Shown in pieces: positions 1 through 9,311 of a stretch of 64,000 nucleotides of DNA. Position 1 is the stretch's first letter, and every line of letters starts with the position of its first letter. The notes under the pieces were generated by a model. It was not told the DNA's origin. It saw nothing but the letters and a program-made list of their open reading frames with translations, and ran no database searches. This DNA comes from Ensifer adhaerens (GTDB taxonomy: Bacteria > Pseudomonadota > Alphaproteobacteria > Rhizobiales > Rhizobiaceae): assembly GCF_000697965.2 (NCBI RefSeq), contig NZ_CP015880.1:2046001-2110000 (forward strand), written 5' to 3'. The position numbers and the translations under genes were made by a program.

Positions 1-489
1 GAAATTGCTCGGCACCAGCGGGCTGGTATCGGCCTGCGGCACGTGGCAGGCGGTGCAGAAGTAACGCCGGGGCGAAACGTCGGCGATCATCTGCCCATCG
101 CGCGTCATGTAGTGGGTGACGCTGATCATCGGCGCACCCGAATCCTGCGTGAACTCGCGCTTGTGACAGGACAGGCATCGGTTGGCATTGACCGAAAGCT
201 CATAGCCCTCGATCGAATGCGGAATGACCGGAGGCTGGTCGGGATAGGCGCGCATCTTGCGCTTGTCATCGACCACCCATTTCGGCAGCGGTGCCGCCGC
301 TTCCGTCGCCATCTGCGGCGTCGGCCCTTCGAGCTGCGGCACCAGTTTTTCCGCCACTTGGGCGACGGCCGCCGTCGTGACGAACATCAGAAGGCCAGCC
401 GCAAGGGCCATCCATGCGGGCCGTTTGGCAACGGCCCGAACCAGCCGTGACCACCCTAGAGGGTGACGGGAAGAATCTTGACCGCGCAT
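1..489 (-). CDS. napB: Periplasmic nitrate reductase cytochrome c subunit NapB (partial)
   Basis: Small di-haem c-type cytochrome that passes electrons to NapA in the periplasm. Two haem-binding motifs are visible, CLSCH and CTACH, and the reading frame runs off the left edge after LVPSNF, so only the last few residues should be missing. The ATG at 489 lies inside the 3' end of napA (34-bp overlap) and gives a long basic leader, then a hydrophobic stretch ending near AVAQ, which fits a Sec signal. An internal ATG at 411 is a shorter alternative start; neither has a convincing ribosome binding site, so translational coupling to napA is likely. Last visible gene of napEFDAB; napC would be expected beyond the edge. 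Confidence 0.92.
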   Translation of the reverse strand, partial: MRGQDSSRHPLGWSRLVRAVAKRPAWMALAAGLLMFVTTAAVAQVAEKLVPQLEGPTPQMATEAAAPLPKWVVDDKRKMRAYPDQPPVIPHSIEGYELSVNANRCLSCHKREFTQDSGAPMISVTHYMTRDGQMIADVSPRRYFCTACHVPQADTSPLVPSNF

Positions 490-2963
490 TTTTTGAAATC
501 CGTCTGTTTGGAGATGGGATCGGTAGCGTCGAGCGTAACCTTGTTGATCAGCTGGCTGGCGTCGAACCAGGGAACGAAGACGACGCCGGGCGGCATGCGG
601 TTGCGGCCGCGGATGTCGACGCGCGAGCGGATCTCGCCGCGGCGCGAGACGATGCGCACTTCCATGCCCTGGTTGATGCCGCGCTTGCGGGCATCCTCCG
701 CGTTCATGAAGACGCGCGCGCCCGGAAACGCCTTGTAGAGTTCCGGCACCCGCATGGTCATCGAGCCCGAGTGCCAGTGTTCCAGCACGCGGCCGGTCAC
801 CAGCCAGGTATCGTATTCGTCGTCGGGGGATTCGGCCGGCGGCTCGTAGGGCACCGCAAGGATGATCGCCTTGCCGTCCTTGTTGCCATAGAACTTCACG
901 CCCTCGCCCGGCTTCACATAGGGGTCGAAGCCCTCGCGGTAGCGCCAGCGCGTCTCCTGGCCGTTGACCACAGGCCAGCGCAGCCCGCGCACCTCGTGAT
1001 AGGTGTCGTAGGGCGCCAGATCATGACCATGGCCGCGTCCGAAAATGGCATATTCCTCGAACAGCCCCTTCTGGATGTAGAAGCCGAAATCCTTGGCTTC
1101 GTTGTTGTCGTATTCGGCACTGACATCGGTCAGCGGGAAACGATCGACTTCGCCGTTCTTGAACAGAACCTCGAACAGCGTCTTGCCGCGATATTCGGGG
1201 CTGGCGTCGAGGATCTCCTTCGGCCACACCTCGTCGGTGGTGAAGCGCTTGGAAAACTCCACCATCTGCCAGAGGTCCGAGCGCGCTTCGCCGCCCGCTT
1301 GCACCAGCTGGTGCCAGACATGGGTGCGCCGCTCGGCATTGCCGTAGGCCCCTTCCTTCTCCACCCACATGGCGGCGGGCAGGATCAGGTCGGCGCTCAT
1401 CGCCGTGATCGTCGGATAGGCATCGGAAACGACGATGAAATTGTCCGGGTTGCGATAGCCCTGCCAGGTCTCGTTGGCGGTGTTCGGCCCCGCCTGGACG
1501 TTGTTGTTGACCTGCACCCAGTAGAAATTGAGCTTGCCGTCCTTCAGCATCCGGTCCTGCTGCACGGCGTGGTAGCCGGGCTTTTCCGGAATGATACCGT
1601 GCGGAATGCGCCAGATTTCTTCGGCGTGCTTGCGGTGCTCGGGATTGGTCACCACCATGTCGGCAGGCAGGCGATGGGCGAAGGTGCCGACCTCGCGCGC
1701 CGTGCCGCAGGCAGACGGCTGCCCGGTCAGCGAGAACGGGCTGTTGCCGGGCTCGGAGATCTTTCCGGTCAGAAGATGCAGATTGTAGACCATCTGGTTG
1801 GCCCACACACCGCGCACATGCTGGTTGAAGCCCATGGTCCAGAGCGACATGACCTTGCGGCTCGGGTCGGCATAAAGCTCGGCCAGCTGCTCCAGGAACT
1901 CCGGATCGACGCCGGTCATCTCGGCGGTCTTCTTCAGCGTATATTCGGAAACGAACTCCTTGAACGCCTCGAAATCCATCGGCTCGGTCTTGCCGGGGTC
2001 CTTGGAGTTGGCGGCATTCACCTCGACCGGGTTGTCGGGCCGGAGACCATAGCCAATGTCGGTGACCCCGCGAGCAAACTTCGTGTGCTTGTTGACGAAG
2101 TCCTCGTTGACCTTGCCGGTCGTGATGATGTGGTTGGCGATGTAGTTGAGGATGACGAGGTCGGTGCCTGGCTTGAAGACGATCGGGATATCGGCCAGGT
2201 CCATGCTGCGATGGGTGAAGGTCGAAAGCACCGCGACGCGCACATGCGGCTGGCCGAGACGCCGGTCGGCGACACGGGTCCAGAGGATCGGGTGCATCTC
2301 CGCCATGTTCGAGCCCCAGAGCACGAAGGCATCGGCGTTCTCGAAGTCGTCGTAGCAGCCCATCGGCTCGTCCATGCCGAAGGTGCGCATGAAGGCGACG
2401 GCGGCGGACGCCATGCAGTGGCGGGCATTGGGATCGAGATTGTTGGAGCGGAAACCCGCCCGCATCAGTTTGGTCGCCGCATAACCCTCGAAGATCGTCC
2501 ATTGACCGGAGCCGAACATGCCGACGGCCGTCGGGCCTTTCTCCTTCAGCACCTTCTTTGCCTGCTCGGCCATGACGTTGAAGGCTTCGTCCCAGCTGAC
2601 GGGCTCGAACTCGCCGTCCTTGGCGTAAGTGCCGCCGCGCTTCCTCAAGAGCGGCGTCGTCAGGCGGTCGTTGCCGTACATGATCTTGGAAAGGAAATAG
2701 CCCTTGATGCAGTTGAGACCGCGGTTGACCTCGGCCTGCATGTCGCCGTGGGTGGCGACAACCTGGCCTTCCTTCACGCCCACCATCACGCCGCAGCCCG
2801 TGCCGCAGAAGCGACACGGCGCCTTGGACCACTTGATTTCCAGCGCGTTGACGCCGCCCGGCACCGGCTGTGCGGCGGCAGGCAGCGCAATGCCGGCCGT
2901 GGCGGCGGCGATGCCGGCCGCATGGGCCTTCAGAATGTCACGCCGCGTCAGTTCTCCGCTCAT
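456..2963 (-). CDS. napA: Periplasmic nitrate reductase catalytic subunit NapA
   Basis: Large molybdoenzyme reducing nitrate to nitrite in the periplasm, 835 residues, the usual size. A twin-arginine leader (LTRRDILK, about residues 5-12, then a hydrophobic run ending ALPAAAQ) directs folded export. The [4Fe-4S] cluster ligands are Cys50, Cys53, Cys57 (CRFCGTGC) and Cys85; the molybdenum ligand is Cys183 in ARHCMASA. The C-terminal half carries the molybdopterin-dinucleotide-binding fold ([11 protein letters not shown]). The start overlaps the napD stop (ATGA), showing tight operon coupling. The gene appears intact. Confidence 0.98.
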   Translation of the reverse strand: MSGELTRRDILKAHAAGIAAATAGIALPAAAQPVPGGVNALEIKWSKAPCRFCGTGCGVMVGVKEGQVVATHGDMQAEVNRGLNCIKGYFLSKIMYGNDRLTTPLLRKRGGTYAKDGEFEPVSWDEAFNVMAEQAKKVLKEKGPTAVGMFGSGQWTIFEGYAATKLMRAGFRSNNLDPNARHCMASAAVAFMRTFGMDEPMGCYDDFENADAFVLWGSNMAEMHPILWTRVADRRLGQPHVRVAVLSTFTHRSMDLADIPIVFKPGTDLVILNYIANHIITTGKVNEDFVNKHTKFARGVTDIGYGLRPDNPVEVNAANSKDPGKTEPMDFEAFKEFVSEYTLKKTAEMTGVDPEFLEQLAELYADPSRKVMSLWTMGFNQHVRGVWANQMVYNLHLLTGKISEPGNSPFSLTGQPSACGTAREVGTFAHRLPADMVVTNPEHRKHAEEIWRIPHGIIPEKPGYHAVQQDRMLKDGKLNFYWVQVNNNVQAGPNTANETWQGYRNPDNFIVVSDAYPTITAMSADLILPAAMWVEKEGAYGNAERRTHVWHQLVQAGGEARSDLWQMVEFSKRFTTDEVWPKEILDASPEYRGKTLFEVLFKNGEVDRFPLTDVSAEYDNNEAKDFGFYIQKGLFEEYAIFGRGHGHDLAPYDTYHEVRGLRWPVVNGQETRWRYREGFDPYVKPGEGVKFYGNKDGKAIILAVPYEPPAESPDDEYDTWLVTGRVLEHWHSGSMTMRVPELYKAFPGARVFMNAEDARKRGINQGMEVRIVSRRGEIRSRVDIRGRNRMPPGVVFVPWFDASQLINKVTLDATDPISKQTDFKKCAVKILPVTL

Positions 2964-3244
2964 GGCTCCTGCCCTTCCTCTTCCATTTCCACATGCTCGA
3001 AAACCATGTTGGCCGAGATCACCCCGTCGAGCAGCGAGATCTGAGTCAGCCGTTCGCCGAGCGCGCCCGTGCTTCTGCCTTCGATGACGACGACGATCTT
3101 GCCGCCGCCATGGCCATGGATTTCGACGTTTTCCATTCCCGCGAGCGTCGCCAGGATCGCTTCGGTGCTCTGTGGCATCGTGGCGACCACGGCGCTCGAA
3201 ATGTGATAGGGCGTACCCGCCTTTGCCGCTGCGGCCTCAGACAT
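2960..3244 (-). CDS. napD: Nap assembly chaperone NapD
   Basis: 94-residue cytoplasmic chaperone of the NapD family, which binds the twin-arginine leader of NapA and holds back export until cofactors are inserted. The family pattern is visible: a short beta strand near the N-terminus (YHISSAVV), the central V-E-I-H-G motif, and a strand IVVVIEG followed by a helix and [11 protein letters not shown]. It overlaps napF at its 5' end and napA at its 3' end, as in other nap operons, so stoichiometric co-translation is likely. Confidence 0.95.
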   Translation of the reverse strand: MSEAAAAKAGTPYHISSAVVATMPQSTEAILATLAGMENVEIHGHGGGKIVVVIEGRSTGALGERLTQISLLDGVISANMVFEHVEMEEEGQEP

Positions 3245-3737
3245 GCGCCACCTCCACTTCCAATGCCTTCACTGCAATCGCACTCACCGGGCAGCCACTG
3301 AGGCAGGCGCCGCAGCCGGTGCATCGGTCTTCGTTGATCTCAGGCAGAAACGGCCCGCCGATACGCGGGCGAAAACGGATCGCCTGCTCCGGACAGCTTT
3401 CGCCGCAGGACTGGCAGGCAATGTAACGGCGCGCGAGACAGGTATCGGTGACCGCGGCGACATGCGGGAAACGGCGCACGGCCTTCTCGGTGAATACCGG
3501 CTCGGGACAGGCTTCCTCGCAGGCACCACAGAAGGTGCATTCGCCGCCCGAAAAGTCGACGAAGGGAAGACCGTCAGAAAGACGGATTATGGCGGTGGGA
3601 CATCGCTCCGCACAGGCGCCGCAACCGGTGCAGGCGGCAAGGCTGAGTTCCGAAACGCCCGGCGGGCGGATGCGGACGGGCTTTGCGGCAGCGCGGCCGG
3701 TAAAAAACTCACGGCGTGAGAGAGGTTCGACCTTCAT
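3237..3737 (-). CDS. napF: Ferredoxin-type protein NapF
   Basis: 166-residue cytoplasmic iron-sulfur protein that interacts with NapA before export and supports its maturation. Four cysteine clusters are visible: CTGCGACAERCP, CTFCGACEEACP, CQSCGESCP and CTGCGACLSGCP, the pattern of NapF. An N-terminal SRREFFTGR stretch resembles a twin-arginine motif but lacks a following hydrophobic core; NapF is known to be cytoplasmic, so it is not read as an export signal. It overlaps napD by 8 bp and lies 9 bp after napE. Confidence 0.95.
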   Translation of the reverse strand: MKVEPLSRREFFTGRAAAKPVRIRPPGVSELSLAACTGCGACAERCPTAIIRLSDGLPFVDFSGGECTFCGACEEACPEPVFTEKAVRRFPHVAAVTDTCLARRYIACQSCGESCPEQAIRFRPRIGGPFLPEINEDRCTGCGACLSGCPVSAIAVKALEVEVAHV

Positions 3738-3746
3738 GGCTCGACC

Positions 3747-3935
3747 TCAATGCCCGGGCGGGCCCGGCGGGCCAAAGATGATCTGCAGCATCCAGACGAG
3801 GAAACCATAGCCGCCGACAATGCCGACGGCGACGATCGGCCAGATGCCGAAGGCGAGCACGAAGAAGGTAATCAGCTCCGCGCGTCGCGAGCGCGGCGGC
3901 TTTTCGATCGGCTGTGCCTGAACGACTTCCGGCAT
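3747..3935 (-). CDS. napE: Small membrane protein NapE
   Basis: 62-residue single-pass membrane protein at the head of the nap operon. A basic stretch (PPRSRRAE) precedes one long hydrophobic segment from about residue 21 to 55 (LITFFVLAFGIWPIVAVG and following), the NapE pattern. The frame is open further upstream to 4217, but the ATG at 3935 matches the family length. The role of NapE is not established; it is common at the start of nap operons in rhizobia and other proteobacteria. Confidence 0.9.
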   Translation of the reverse strand: MPEVVQAQPIEKPPRSRRAELITFFVLAFGIWPIVAVGIVGGYGFLVWMLQIIFGPPGPPGH

Positions 3936-4056
3936 TCCTGCGTCCCCCAACACAATCCAAGGTAAGATGCGCCACCGGAAATAAAAATCAATCCCGTGAC
4001 CGGCCGATGACAGCTTTTCACCGTGCCTCAGAGTAAATGCCGAACAGAAGGGGTCA

Positions 4057-4070
4057 TTGATCTGTGTCAA
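4057..4070 (-). promoter_or_regulatory. FNR/FixK-type box upstream of napE
   Basis: The sequence TTGATCTGTGTCAA matches the FNR/FixK dyad TTGAT-N4-ATCAA at 9 of 10 positions. Read leftward, a weak -10 (TTTACT, 4037-4032) lies where a class II activator about 41.5 bp from the start site would require, and napE begins about 120 bp downstream. Inference: oxygen-limited activation of nap by FixK, Fnr or NnrR. Confidence 0.75.
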
Positions 4071-4156
4071 ATTGACAGAAAACTGGCACCGGAATTCCCG
4101 AGAAATTCTCACGCGTCGTTCCGGCATAACTTGCGGACGCCAATCAGTTTTTGCGA

Positions 4157-4178
4157 ATATCGATATATTTCTAGAAAT
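4157..4178. promoter_or_regulatory. Two adjacent palindromes upstream of the DUF4180 gene
   Basis: In an AT-rich patch between the nap promoter and the DUF4180 gene lie ATATCGATAT (4157-4166) and ATTTCTAGAAAT (4167-4178), both perfect palindromes and directly abutting. They could be operator sites for a regulator of the rightward gene. No regulator is adjacent, so this is only a candidate site. Confidence 0.35.
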
Positions 4179-4324
4179 ACATCGCCTCATGCCCGCTCGG
4201 CCGAACCGACCGGACATGCGGATACGGGACCAATCCTGCCGGCGGCGAGCGCAACCTGCCCCGACGGCAGAACCCGAGGCAACAGCCCTTGCAACCCTGG
4301 GCTTTGCAGCCTACTTCTTGGCGC

Positions 4325-4699
4325 ATGACACAGCTGATCGAAATCGGAACCGCGCGCGTGCTGCAATGCGCTGTCGATGGCCCTCTGCTTGCGGCACCGG
4401 GCGACGCCAATGATTTTCTCGGCGACGGCTGGGCGCATGAGGCCGACTTGCTGGCAGTCCCGGTCGAACGGCTGGGTCCCCATTTCCTCGATCTTTCGAC
4501 CCGCGTCGCCGGCGAGGTGTTCCAGAAATTCGTCAACTACCGCATGCGGCTCGCCATCGTCGGCGATATCAGCACCAGGCTCGAAGCCAGCAAGGCGCTG
4601 ACCGATTTCGTGCGCGAAACGAACAAGGGTGATTCGATCTGGTTCGTGCCGGATTTCGAAACGCTTCGCGCCCGGCTCGAGCGTTTGCCGACCGCCTGA
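4325..4699 (+). CDS. DUF4180 family protein
   Basis: 124-residue soluble protein matching the DUF4180 family by its conserved C-terminal half: FLDLSTRVAGEVFQKFVNYRMRLAIVGD followed by S-KALTDFVRETNKG and WFVPDFE (family pattern quoted in pieces). The function of the family is unknown; it is often found near transcription regulators. The ATG at 4325 is chosen because the family begins shortly before the IGTARVL strand; an open frame continues upstream to 4289. Transcribed away from nap. Confidence 0.75.
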   Translation: MTQLIEIGTARVLQCAVDGPLLAAPGDANDFLGDGWAHEADLLAVPVERLGPHFLDLSTRVAGEVFQKFVNYRMRLAIVGDISTRLEASKALTDFVRETNKGDSIWFVPDFETLRARLERLPTA

Positions 4700-4749
4700 A
4701 CGCGGTAGTGTCTGACGATCAGTGCGGATCGATGGGGAAACCTCTGACA

Positions 4750-5331
4750 ATGCGCCCATCCGCAGCGAACACTGGAAATCGCCCCGCGGTCACGCTGACG
4801 ACCGATCGACTCGCGCTGCGCCCGACAACGCCCGCCGATGCGCAGCGCGCCTTTGAGATCCAGTCGGATTGGGACGTCACGCGCATGCTACGCATGGCGC
4901 AGTTTCCACCCGATCCCGACGACATGACCGGCTGGTTCGGTGTGCACCGGCAGGAATGGATCGCCGGCACGGCCTTTCGATTTGCCATCGAGCGCAAAGG
5001 CCACATGATCGGCCTGGTCGATCTCGACGAGATCGACGGCGAAGAAGGCGAACTCGGCTACTGGCTGGAGAAGCCAAGCTGGGGCCAGGGCTATGCCTTC
5101 GAGGCAGCGCAGGCAGTGGTGTCCTTCGCCTTCGAGCAGCTCGGGCTCGCGAGGCTGAAATCAGGCCACGCGGCCGACAATCCGGCCTCCGGCAAGGTCC
5201 TGCTCAAGCTCGGCTTTCGCCCTGAGAAAACCATGCGGAAGGCCTCCCGCTCGAGGGGCGAAGAGATCCTCCACCAGAGCTACAGCCTCGCGTCAGAGGC
5301 GTGGCGCAATCGGTCGGGTGCCGATCGCTGA
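4750..5331 (+). CDS. GNAT family acetyltransferase (RimJ/RimL-like)
   Basis: 193-residue N-acetyltransferase of the Acetyltransf_3 type, which transfers acetyl from acetyl-CoA to an amine. LTTDRLALRPTTPAD at the N-terminus is the RimJ/RimL opening; the acetyl-CoA loop region is YWLEKPSWGQGYAFEAA, followed by L-G-LARLKSGHAADNPAS and the terminal LLKLGFR. The start at 4750 follows GGGGAAA by about 12 bases; ATG 4732 and GTG 4708 are upstream alternatives. The substrate cannot be predicted. Confidence 0.85.
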   Translation: MRPSAANTGNRPAVTLTTDRLALRPTTPADAQRAFEIQSDWDVTRMLRMAQFPPDPDDMTGWFGVHRQEWIAGTAFRFAIERKGHMIGLVDLDEIDGEEGELGYWLEKPSWGQGYAFEAAQAVVSFAFEQLGLARLKSGHAADNPASGKVLLKLGFRPEKTMRKASRSRGEEILHQSYSLASEAWRNRSGADR

Positions 5332-5370
5332 GCGGCGGCGTGTCGGTGCGGTCCGTCTCTTGCGGGATCA

Positions 5371-6816
5371 TCACTCTCCCGCTGGCTCCGCGGCGACGGC
5401 CCGTTGTGCGCGCCTGAACGCCCTGCCCGCAACGGCAATCGCCAGCGCGGTCACGGTCAACAGCCCAGCCACAGCAAAGGTCACCTGCATGCCCCTGGCG
5501 ACCAAGGCTGGCGCCGCCCCGGCCATGTCGCTTGCCACCACGGCTGAGGCAAAGACCGCGCCCATGACCGATGCGCCGGTGACGAGGCCGAGATTGCGCG
5601 AAAGGTAGAGCAGGCCGGAAACGACGCCGCGCCGGTCCGCGCTCACATCCGCCATGACCGCCGTGTTGTTGGCCGCCTGGAACAGCTGGTAGCCGGGCGT
5701 CAAAAGCGCGATCGCCGCGACATAACCGGCAACGCCAAAAAGCCCCGGCAGCAGCACAAGCGCCGCGCAGCCCGCAACCATCGCGGCAAGACCGATCGTG
5801 ACTACGAAGCCCGCGCCCAGGCGATCGACGATACGGCCGGCGACCACGCCACCAAAGGCCGAGATGACGGGACCGACCGACAGGACGAGCCCGACCATCG
5901 CCGCATCCAGCCCCAGCCCGCGCGACAGATAAAACGGCCCGACCACCAGCGTCGCCATCATCACGGTCGAGACCAGCGCATTGGTCGAAAGCCCGCGGCT
6001 GAAAACCGGATCACGCAACATCGCCGGCCGGATCAGCGGCGAGGCTACCTTGGTCTCGACCCGCAGGAACAGTGCAGAACCCACAACGGCGGCCGAAAGC
6101 AGCGCGACATTGAGCGCGCCGAAACTGCCGCGGCCCACCGTCATCGCCAATGCATAGGCGCCCAGCGAAAGCGCAAGCAGCAAGGTGCCGGCGACGTCGA
6201 AGCGTGGGCGTTCCCTGCCCTCATACCCCTTGTCCGCCGGCAGATACCGATGGGCGAGCACGAGCGCCAGAAGCCCCAACGGCACGTTGACGAGAAAGAT
6301 CGCCCGCCAACCGGGCCCGGCAATCAGCGCGCCGCCGAGCGACGGCCCGAGCGCTGTGCCGATGGCCGACATGGTGCCGAGCAAGCCCATGGCGCTGCCG
6401 GTCTTCTCCTTCGCCACCGTCTCGCCGACAAACGCCATGGTCAGCGCCATCATGATCGCAGCCCCGATGCCCTGCATCGCTCGCGCCGCGACGAGCAGCG
6501 GGAAAGCGGGCGTCAGGCCGCAAAGCACCGAGGCTGCGATAAAGAGCGCGATGCCGGCAAGCAGAAGCCGCCGCCGGCCGACGATATCGCCAAGCCGCCC
6601 GACGCTGACGATCAGCGTGGTGATGGCAAGCAGATAGGCAAGCACCACCCATTGCACCGCCTGGAACGAGACACCAAAAGCGTCCGCCAGCGCCGGAAGC
6701 GCCACATTGGCGCTGCTGGTGCCAAGCGAGGAGAGCAGCATCGACAGCGACAGGCTGGTGAGCACGCAGCGAACCGAGGCGGTGGCGGGAGCGTTTGCAG
6801 TCTTCGTCGCGCTCAT
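5371..6816 (-). CDS. MFS drug exporter, DHA2/EmrB-QacA type
   Basis: 481-residue major facilitator, long enough for 14 membrane segments. Family marks are visible: the motif A region GRLGDIVGRRR after helix 2, GLSTNALVS and the antiporter-type run GLLGTMSAIGTALGPSLGGALI in helix 5 (motif C). The start at 6816 follows a strong GGGAGGT ribosome binding site. Likely exports toxic compounds using the proton gradient. A LysR gene starts divergently 285 bp away and may control it. Confidence 0.88.
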   Translation of the reverse strand: MSATKTANAPATASVRCVLTSLSLSMLLSSLGTSSANVALPALADAFGVSFQAVQWVVLAYLLAITTLIVSVGRLGDIVGRRRLLLAGIALFIAASVLCGLTPAFPLLVAARAMQGIGAAIMMALTMAFVGETVAKEKTGSAMGLLGTMSAIGTALGPSLGGALIAGPGWRAIFLVNVPLGLLALVLAHRYLPADKGYEGRERPRFDVAGTLLLALSLGAYALAMTVGRGSFGALNVALLSAAVVGSALFLRVETKVASPLIRPAMLRDPVFSRGLSTNALVSTVMMATLVVGPFYLSRGLGLDAAMVGLVLSVGPVISAFGGVVAGRIVDRLGAGFVVTIGLAAMVAGCAALVLLPGLFGVAGYVAAIALLTPGYQLFQAANNTAVMADVSADRRGVVSGLLYLSRNLGLVTGASVMGAVFASAVVASDMAGAAPALVARGMQVTFAVAGLLTVTALAIAVAGRAFRRAQRAVAAEPAGE

Positions 6817-7101
6817 CGACCACCTCCCGCGCGCGAGGTTTCGCGCCGATCTTTTGCAGCACGGGAAATCGCGGGAAAACAAGGCGATAGCGCGCTTTCA
6901 TGATTCAAAATATGCGGCAACGACTTCCGATCAGACAGGGAAATCGGGGCGGGCATCAGTGGGCATGGGATCATCGGAAAACCCTCCAAGGTCGGTTCTC
7001 CGAAAAATTAGACCTCGGCTTCATATGGCGGAAGGCGCAGCATTTGCACTTCATTCGTGCGTTTGACGCCACATCATGAGCCAACTGTGTTATGGATGGG
7101 C
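6817..7101. promoter_or_regulatory. Divergent promoter region, MFS exporter / LysR gene
   Basis: 285 bp between the two divergent genes, somewhat AT-richer than its surroundings. LysR regulators normally bind such intergenic regions; no single clear T-N11-A dyad could be chosen by eye. Confidence 0.4.
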
Positions 7102-7992
7102 ATGACCAGACCGGATCTCAACCTCCTCGTGACCCTCGACGTGCTGCTTGCGGAAGGCAGCGTCGCCCGCGCCGCCAGGCGCCTGCGGCTCAGCCCCTCG
7201 GCCATGAGCCGGGCGCTGGCAAGGCTGCGCGAGGCGACCGGCGATCCGCTGCTGGTGCGCGCCGGCCGCGGCCTCGTTCCAACGCCGAGGGCGTTGGAAC
7301 TGCGCGATCGCATCGGCCCCATCGTCGAAGCGGCCGAAGCCTGCCTTCGCCCGGCCGAGAGCCTGGACCTGAAGACGCTTTCCCGCACCTTCACGCTCAG
7401 GAACCGCGAGGGTTTCGTCGAAAACTTCGGCGCTGCACTGATTGCCCGTGTCGAGCGAGAGGCGCCCGGCGTACGCCTGCGCTTCGTGCAGAAGCTCGAC
7501 CGGGAAAGCAGCCCGCTTCGCGAAGGAACCGTCGATCTCGAAACTGCCGTTGTCGGCGACATGACGGGCCCGGAGCTTCGCGCCCAGGCCCTCTTCCACG
7601 ACCGTTTCGTCGCCGTGGTCCGCCCGGGCCATCCGCTGACATCAGGCGAAGTGACGCCCACCCGCTACGCCGAAGGCCACCACATCCATGTCTCGCGCCG
7701 CGGCAACGACGTCGGCCCGATCGACACTGCCCTCCAGGTCCTCGGCCTTAGCCGCAAGATCACCGCTTCCGTCGGCAGCTTCTCCGAGGCCCTGGCGCTT
7801 GTCCGCGCCACCGACCTCGTCGCCAGCGTGCCCGAGCGCTACACCGGAAGCTTGCGCGAAAACCTCGTCACCTTCCCTTTGCCCGTCGCCCTGCCCGAAA
7901 TCACCATCTCGTTGCTCTGGCACCCCCGCCTCGACGCCGACCCGGCGCACCGCTGGTTGCGGGCCTGCGTGCGGGAGGTCTGCACCGTGTGA
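7102..7992 (+). CDS. LysR family transcriptional regulator
   Basis: 296-residue LysR-type regulator. The N-terminal winged helix is typical: DLNLLVTLDVLLAEGSVARAARRL, then SPSAMSRALARLR and the wing DPLLVRAGRGLVPTPRA. The rest is a periplasmic-binding-like effector domain. MTRPDLNLL is taken as start; ATG 7096 is two codons upstream. It is divergent from the MFS exporter, the classic arrangement for regulation of the neighbour. The inducer is unknown. Confidence 0.9.
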   Translation: MTRPDLNLLVTLDVLLAEGSVARAARRLRLSPSAMSRALARLREATGDPLLVRAGRGLVPTPRALELRDRIGPIVEAAEACLRPAESLDLKTLSRTFTLRNREGFVENFGAALIARVEREAPGVRLRFVQKLDRESSPLREGTVDLETAVVGDMTGPELRAQALFHDRFVAVVRPGHPLTSGEVTPTRYAEGHHIHVSRRGNDVGPIDTALQVLGLSRKITASVGSFSEALALVRATDLVASVPERYTGSLRENLVTFPLPVALPEITISLLWHPRLDADPAHRWLRACVREVCTV

Positions 7993-8148
7993 CGCGCCGC
8001 GCGGCAAGAGGCTAGGCCCCGAGCGCATACCGATGCGCCCCCAAGGACCTACGGTTGCCTGCAACAGGCCATCGGGGTATCAGCCCAATCCCGGCCGCAA
8101 ATGCGCCGCCTCGCCAGCGCACGTCAAACCCGCACACAGGAGAACGCG

Positions 8149-8517
8149 ATGTTCGACCACGTCAAATTCGGTGTCCGCGACTATGCGGCAAGCCTCGACT
8201 TCTACCTGAAGGCGCTCGAACCGCTCGGCGTTTCGGTGGTCGATCACGGCGCGCATGGCGTGGAGATGAGCACGGACGGCAAGTCGTCGCTGTGCCTCTA
8301 CCAAACCGAGGAAACGCCGGCGCATCTTCACCTCGCCTTCATGGCCACGACCCGTGAGCAGGTCGACGCCTTCTACAGCGCAGCCCTTGCGGCCGGCGGC
8401 AGGGACAACGGCGCGCCGGGCCTGCGCCCACGCTACCACGCCAACTACTACGCCGCCTTCGTTTTCGATCCGGATGGCCACAACATCGAGGCTGTCTGCC
8501 ACGAGCTTGAGGCCTGA
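8149..8517 (+). CDS. VOC family (glyoxalase/bleomycin-resistance fold) protein
   Basis: 122-residue vicinal-oxygen-chelate protein. It begins MFDHVKFGVRDYAAS with the first metal-ligand-type His, contains HLHLAFMA at the middle, and ends YYAAFVFDPDGHNIEAVCHE, the standard VOC closing motif with a Glu ligand. A good AGGAG ribosome binding site precedes the ATG at 8149. The substrate is unknown; such proteins include lyases, dioxygenases and antibiotic-binding proteins. It is 156 bp downstream of the LysR gene and on the same strand. Confidence 0.87.
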   Translation: MFDHVKFGVRDYAASLDFYLKALEPLGVSVVDHGAHGVEMSTDGKSSLCLYQTEETPAHLHLAFMATTREQVDAFYSAALAAGGRDNGAPGLRPRYHANYYAAFVFDPDGHNIEAVCHELEA

Positions 8518-8638
8518 TCCGACCAAGATCGCAGCAAGGAGCCGTCATCTATGCCCGGCAAGCGAGCTGGGCCTTGATGGCGACAGGCTGAAGTCTACGT
8601 GGCGTTGCGCCCCCGCTTCAGGGCGGACGGCGCGACGC

Positions 8639-8887
8639 TCAAAACCAATAGCGTCTCATCCGCGCCAGGAATTCGACCGTCGTCACGGGAAAGCCTGAGC
8701 CACTGCCGATGACGGAATCGATGCCGCAACGGGGACAGATCGCCGTTGTGTCATCGTCGATCCATTCGTTTATCTCGGCCGCCGGAAAGATCTCGCAACA
8801 ATAGAAGCATCCGCAGGACGGGCTCGCTTCGATTTCGGCTCGATGGTTGGCGCAATGCTTGTGCGCCTGGATGACGATTTCGTCCAT
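8639..8887 (-). CDS. Small zinc-ribbon-like cytoplasmic protein
   Basis: 82-residue hypothetical protein. Cysteine pairs C-x2-C (CGCFYCC) and C-x2-C (CPRC) separated by EIFPAAEINEWIDDDTTAI suggest a zinc ribbon. The sequence resembles a widespread family annotated only as cytoplasmic protein. It is isolated between the VOC gene and an arsenite pump relic. Function unknown. Confidence 0.65.
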   Translation of the reverse strand: MDEIVIQAHKHCANHRAEIEASPSCGCFYCCEIFPAAEINEWIDDDTTAICPRCGIDSVIGSGSGFPVTTVEFLARMRRYWF

Positions 8888-8948
8888 CCGTCATCATTGG
8901 CGCATGTATCAAGGGTTGTCCAGCGAGCGCGACACGCGCCTCCATCGC

Positions 8949-9271
8949 TCATGCGCCTTTCGAGACGGAATTCCGGGCCACCGCCGGCGCTACCTCGTAC
9001 CAGTCCCTGGACCTGTTCACGATCCAGACGACCGACAGCATCACCGGCACCTCGATGAGCACCCCGACGACGGTCGCGAGCGCGGCGCCCGACTGGATGC
9101 CGAACAGGCTGATGGCGGCGGCAACGGGCGGAAGAGCCAGCCGATGAACAACCATGCCAGCAGGGCCATAGAGAATGGCTTGATCGCCCAGTTGATGAAG
9201 AGCGTCACGCCGATGCCGCGCCAGTGGCGCCCCAGCTCGGACAGCGACCGGAAGTCGATCTTCATCAGCAT
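8949..9271 (-). pseudogene. Arsenite efflux pump Acr3/ArsB relic with internal deletion
   Basis: Two pieces of an ACR3-type arsenite exporter lie head to tail in different frames. The upstream piece (from 9271) reads LKIDF-like [22 protein letters not shown] and [11 protein letters not shown], helices 2-3 of ACR3. The downstream piece (to 8949) reads [20 protein letters not shown] and [15 protein letters not shown], the last helices. Roughly the central two thirds and the first ~50 residues are missing. The junction, near 9123-9130, sits in a short GCCG/CCGTTGCC-rich stretch and shifts the frame. It cannot make a functional pump. Confidence 0.82.
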
Positions 9272-9311
9272 CGGGCCACGGTAGCAATGGATCGGGACAT
9301 CCCAGCCCGAA

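Noticed and set aside
414..3044. Very long open frame antisense to napA
   Set aside because: Complementary-frame artefact of high-GC coding DNA; napA on the other strand has full family motifs.
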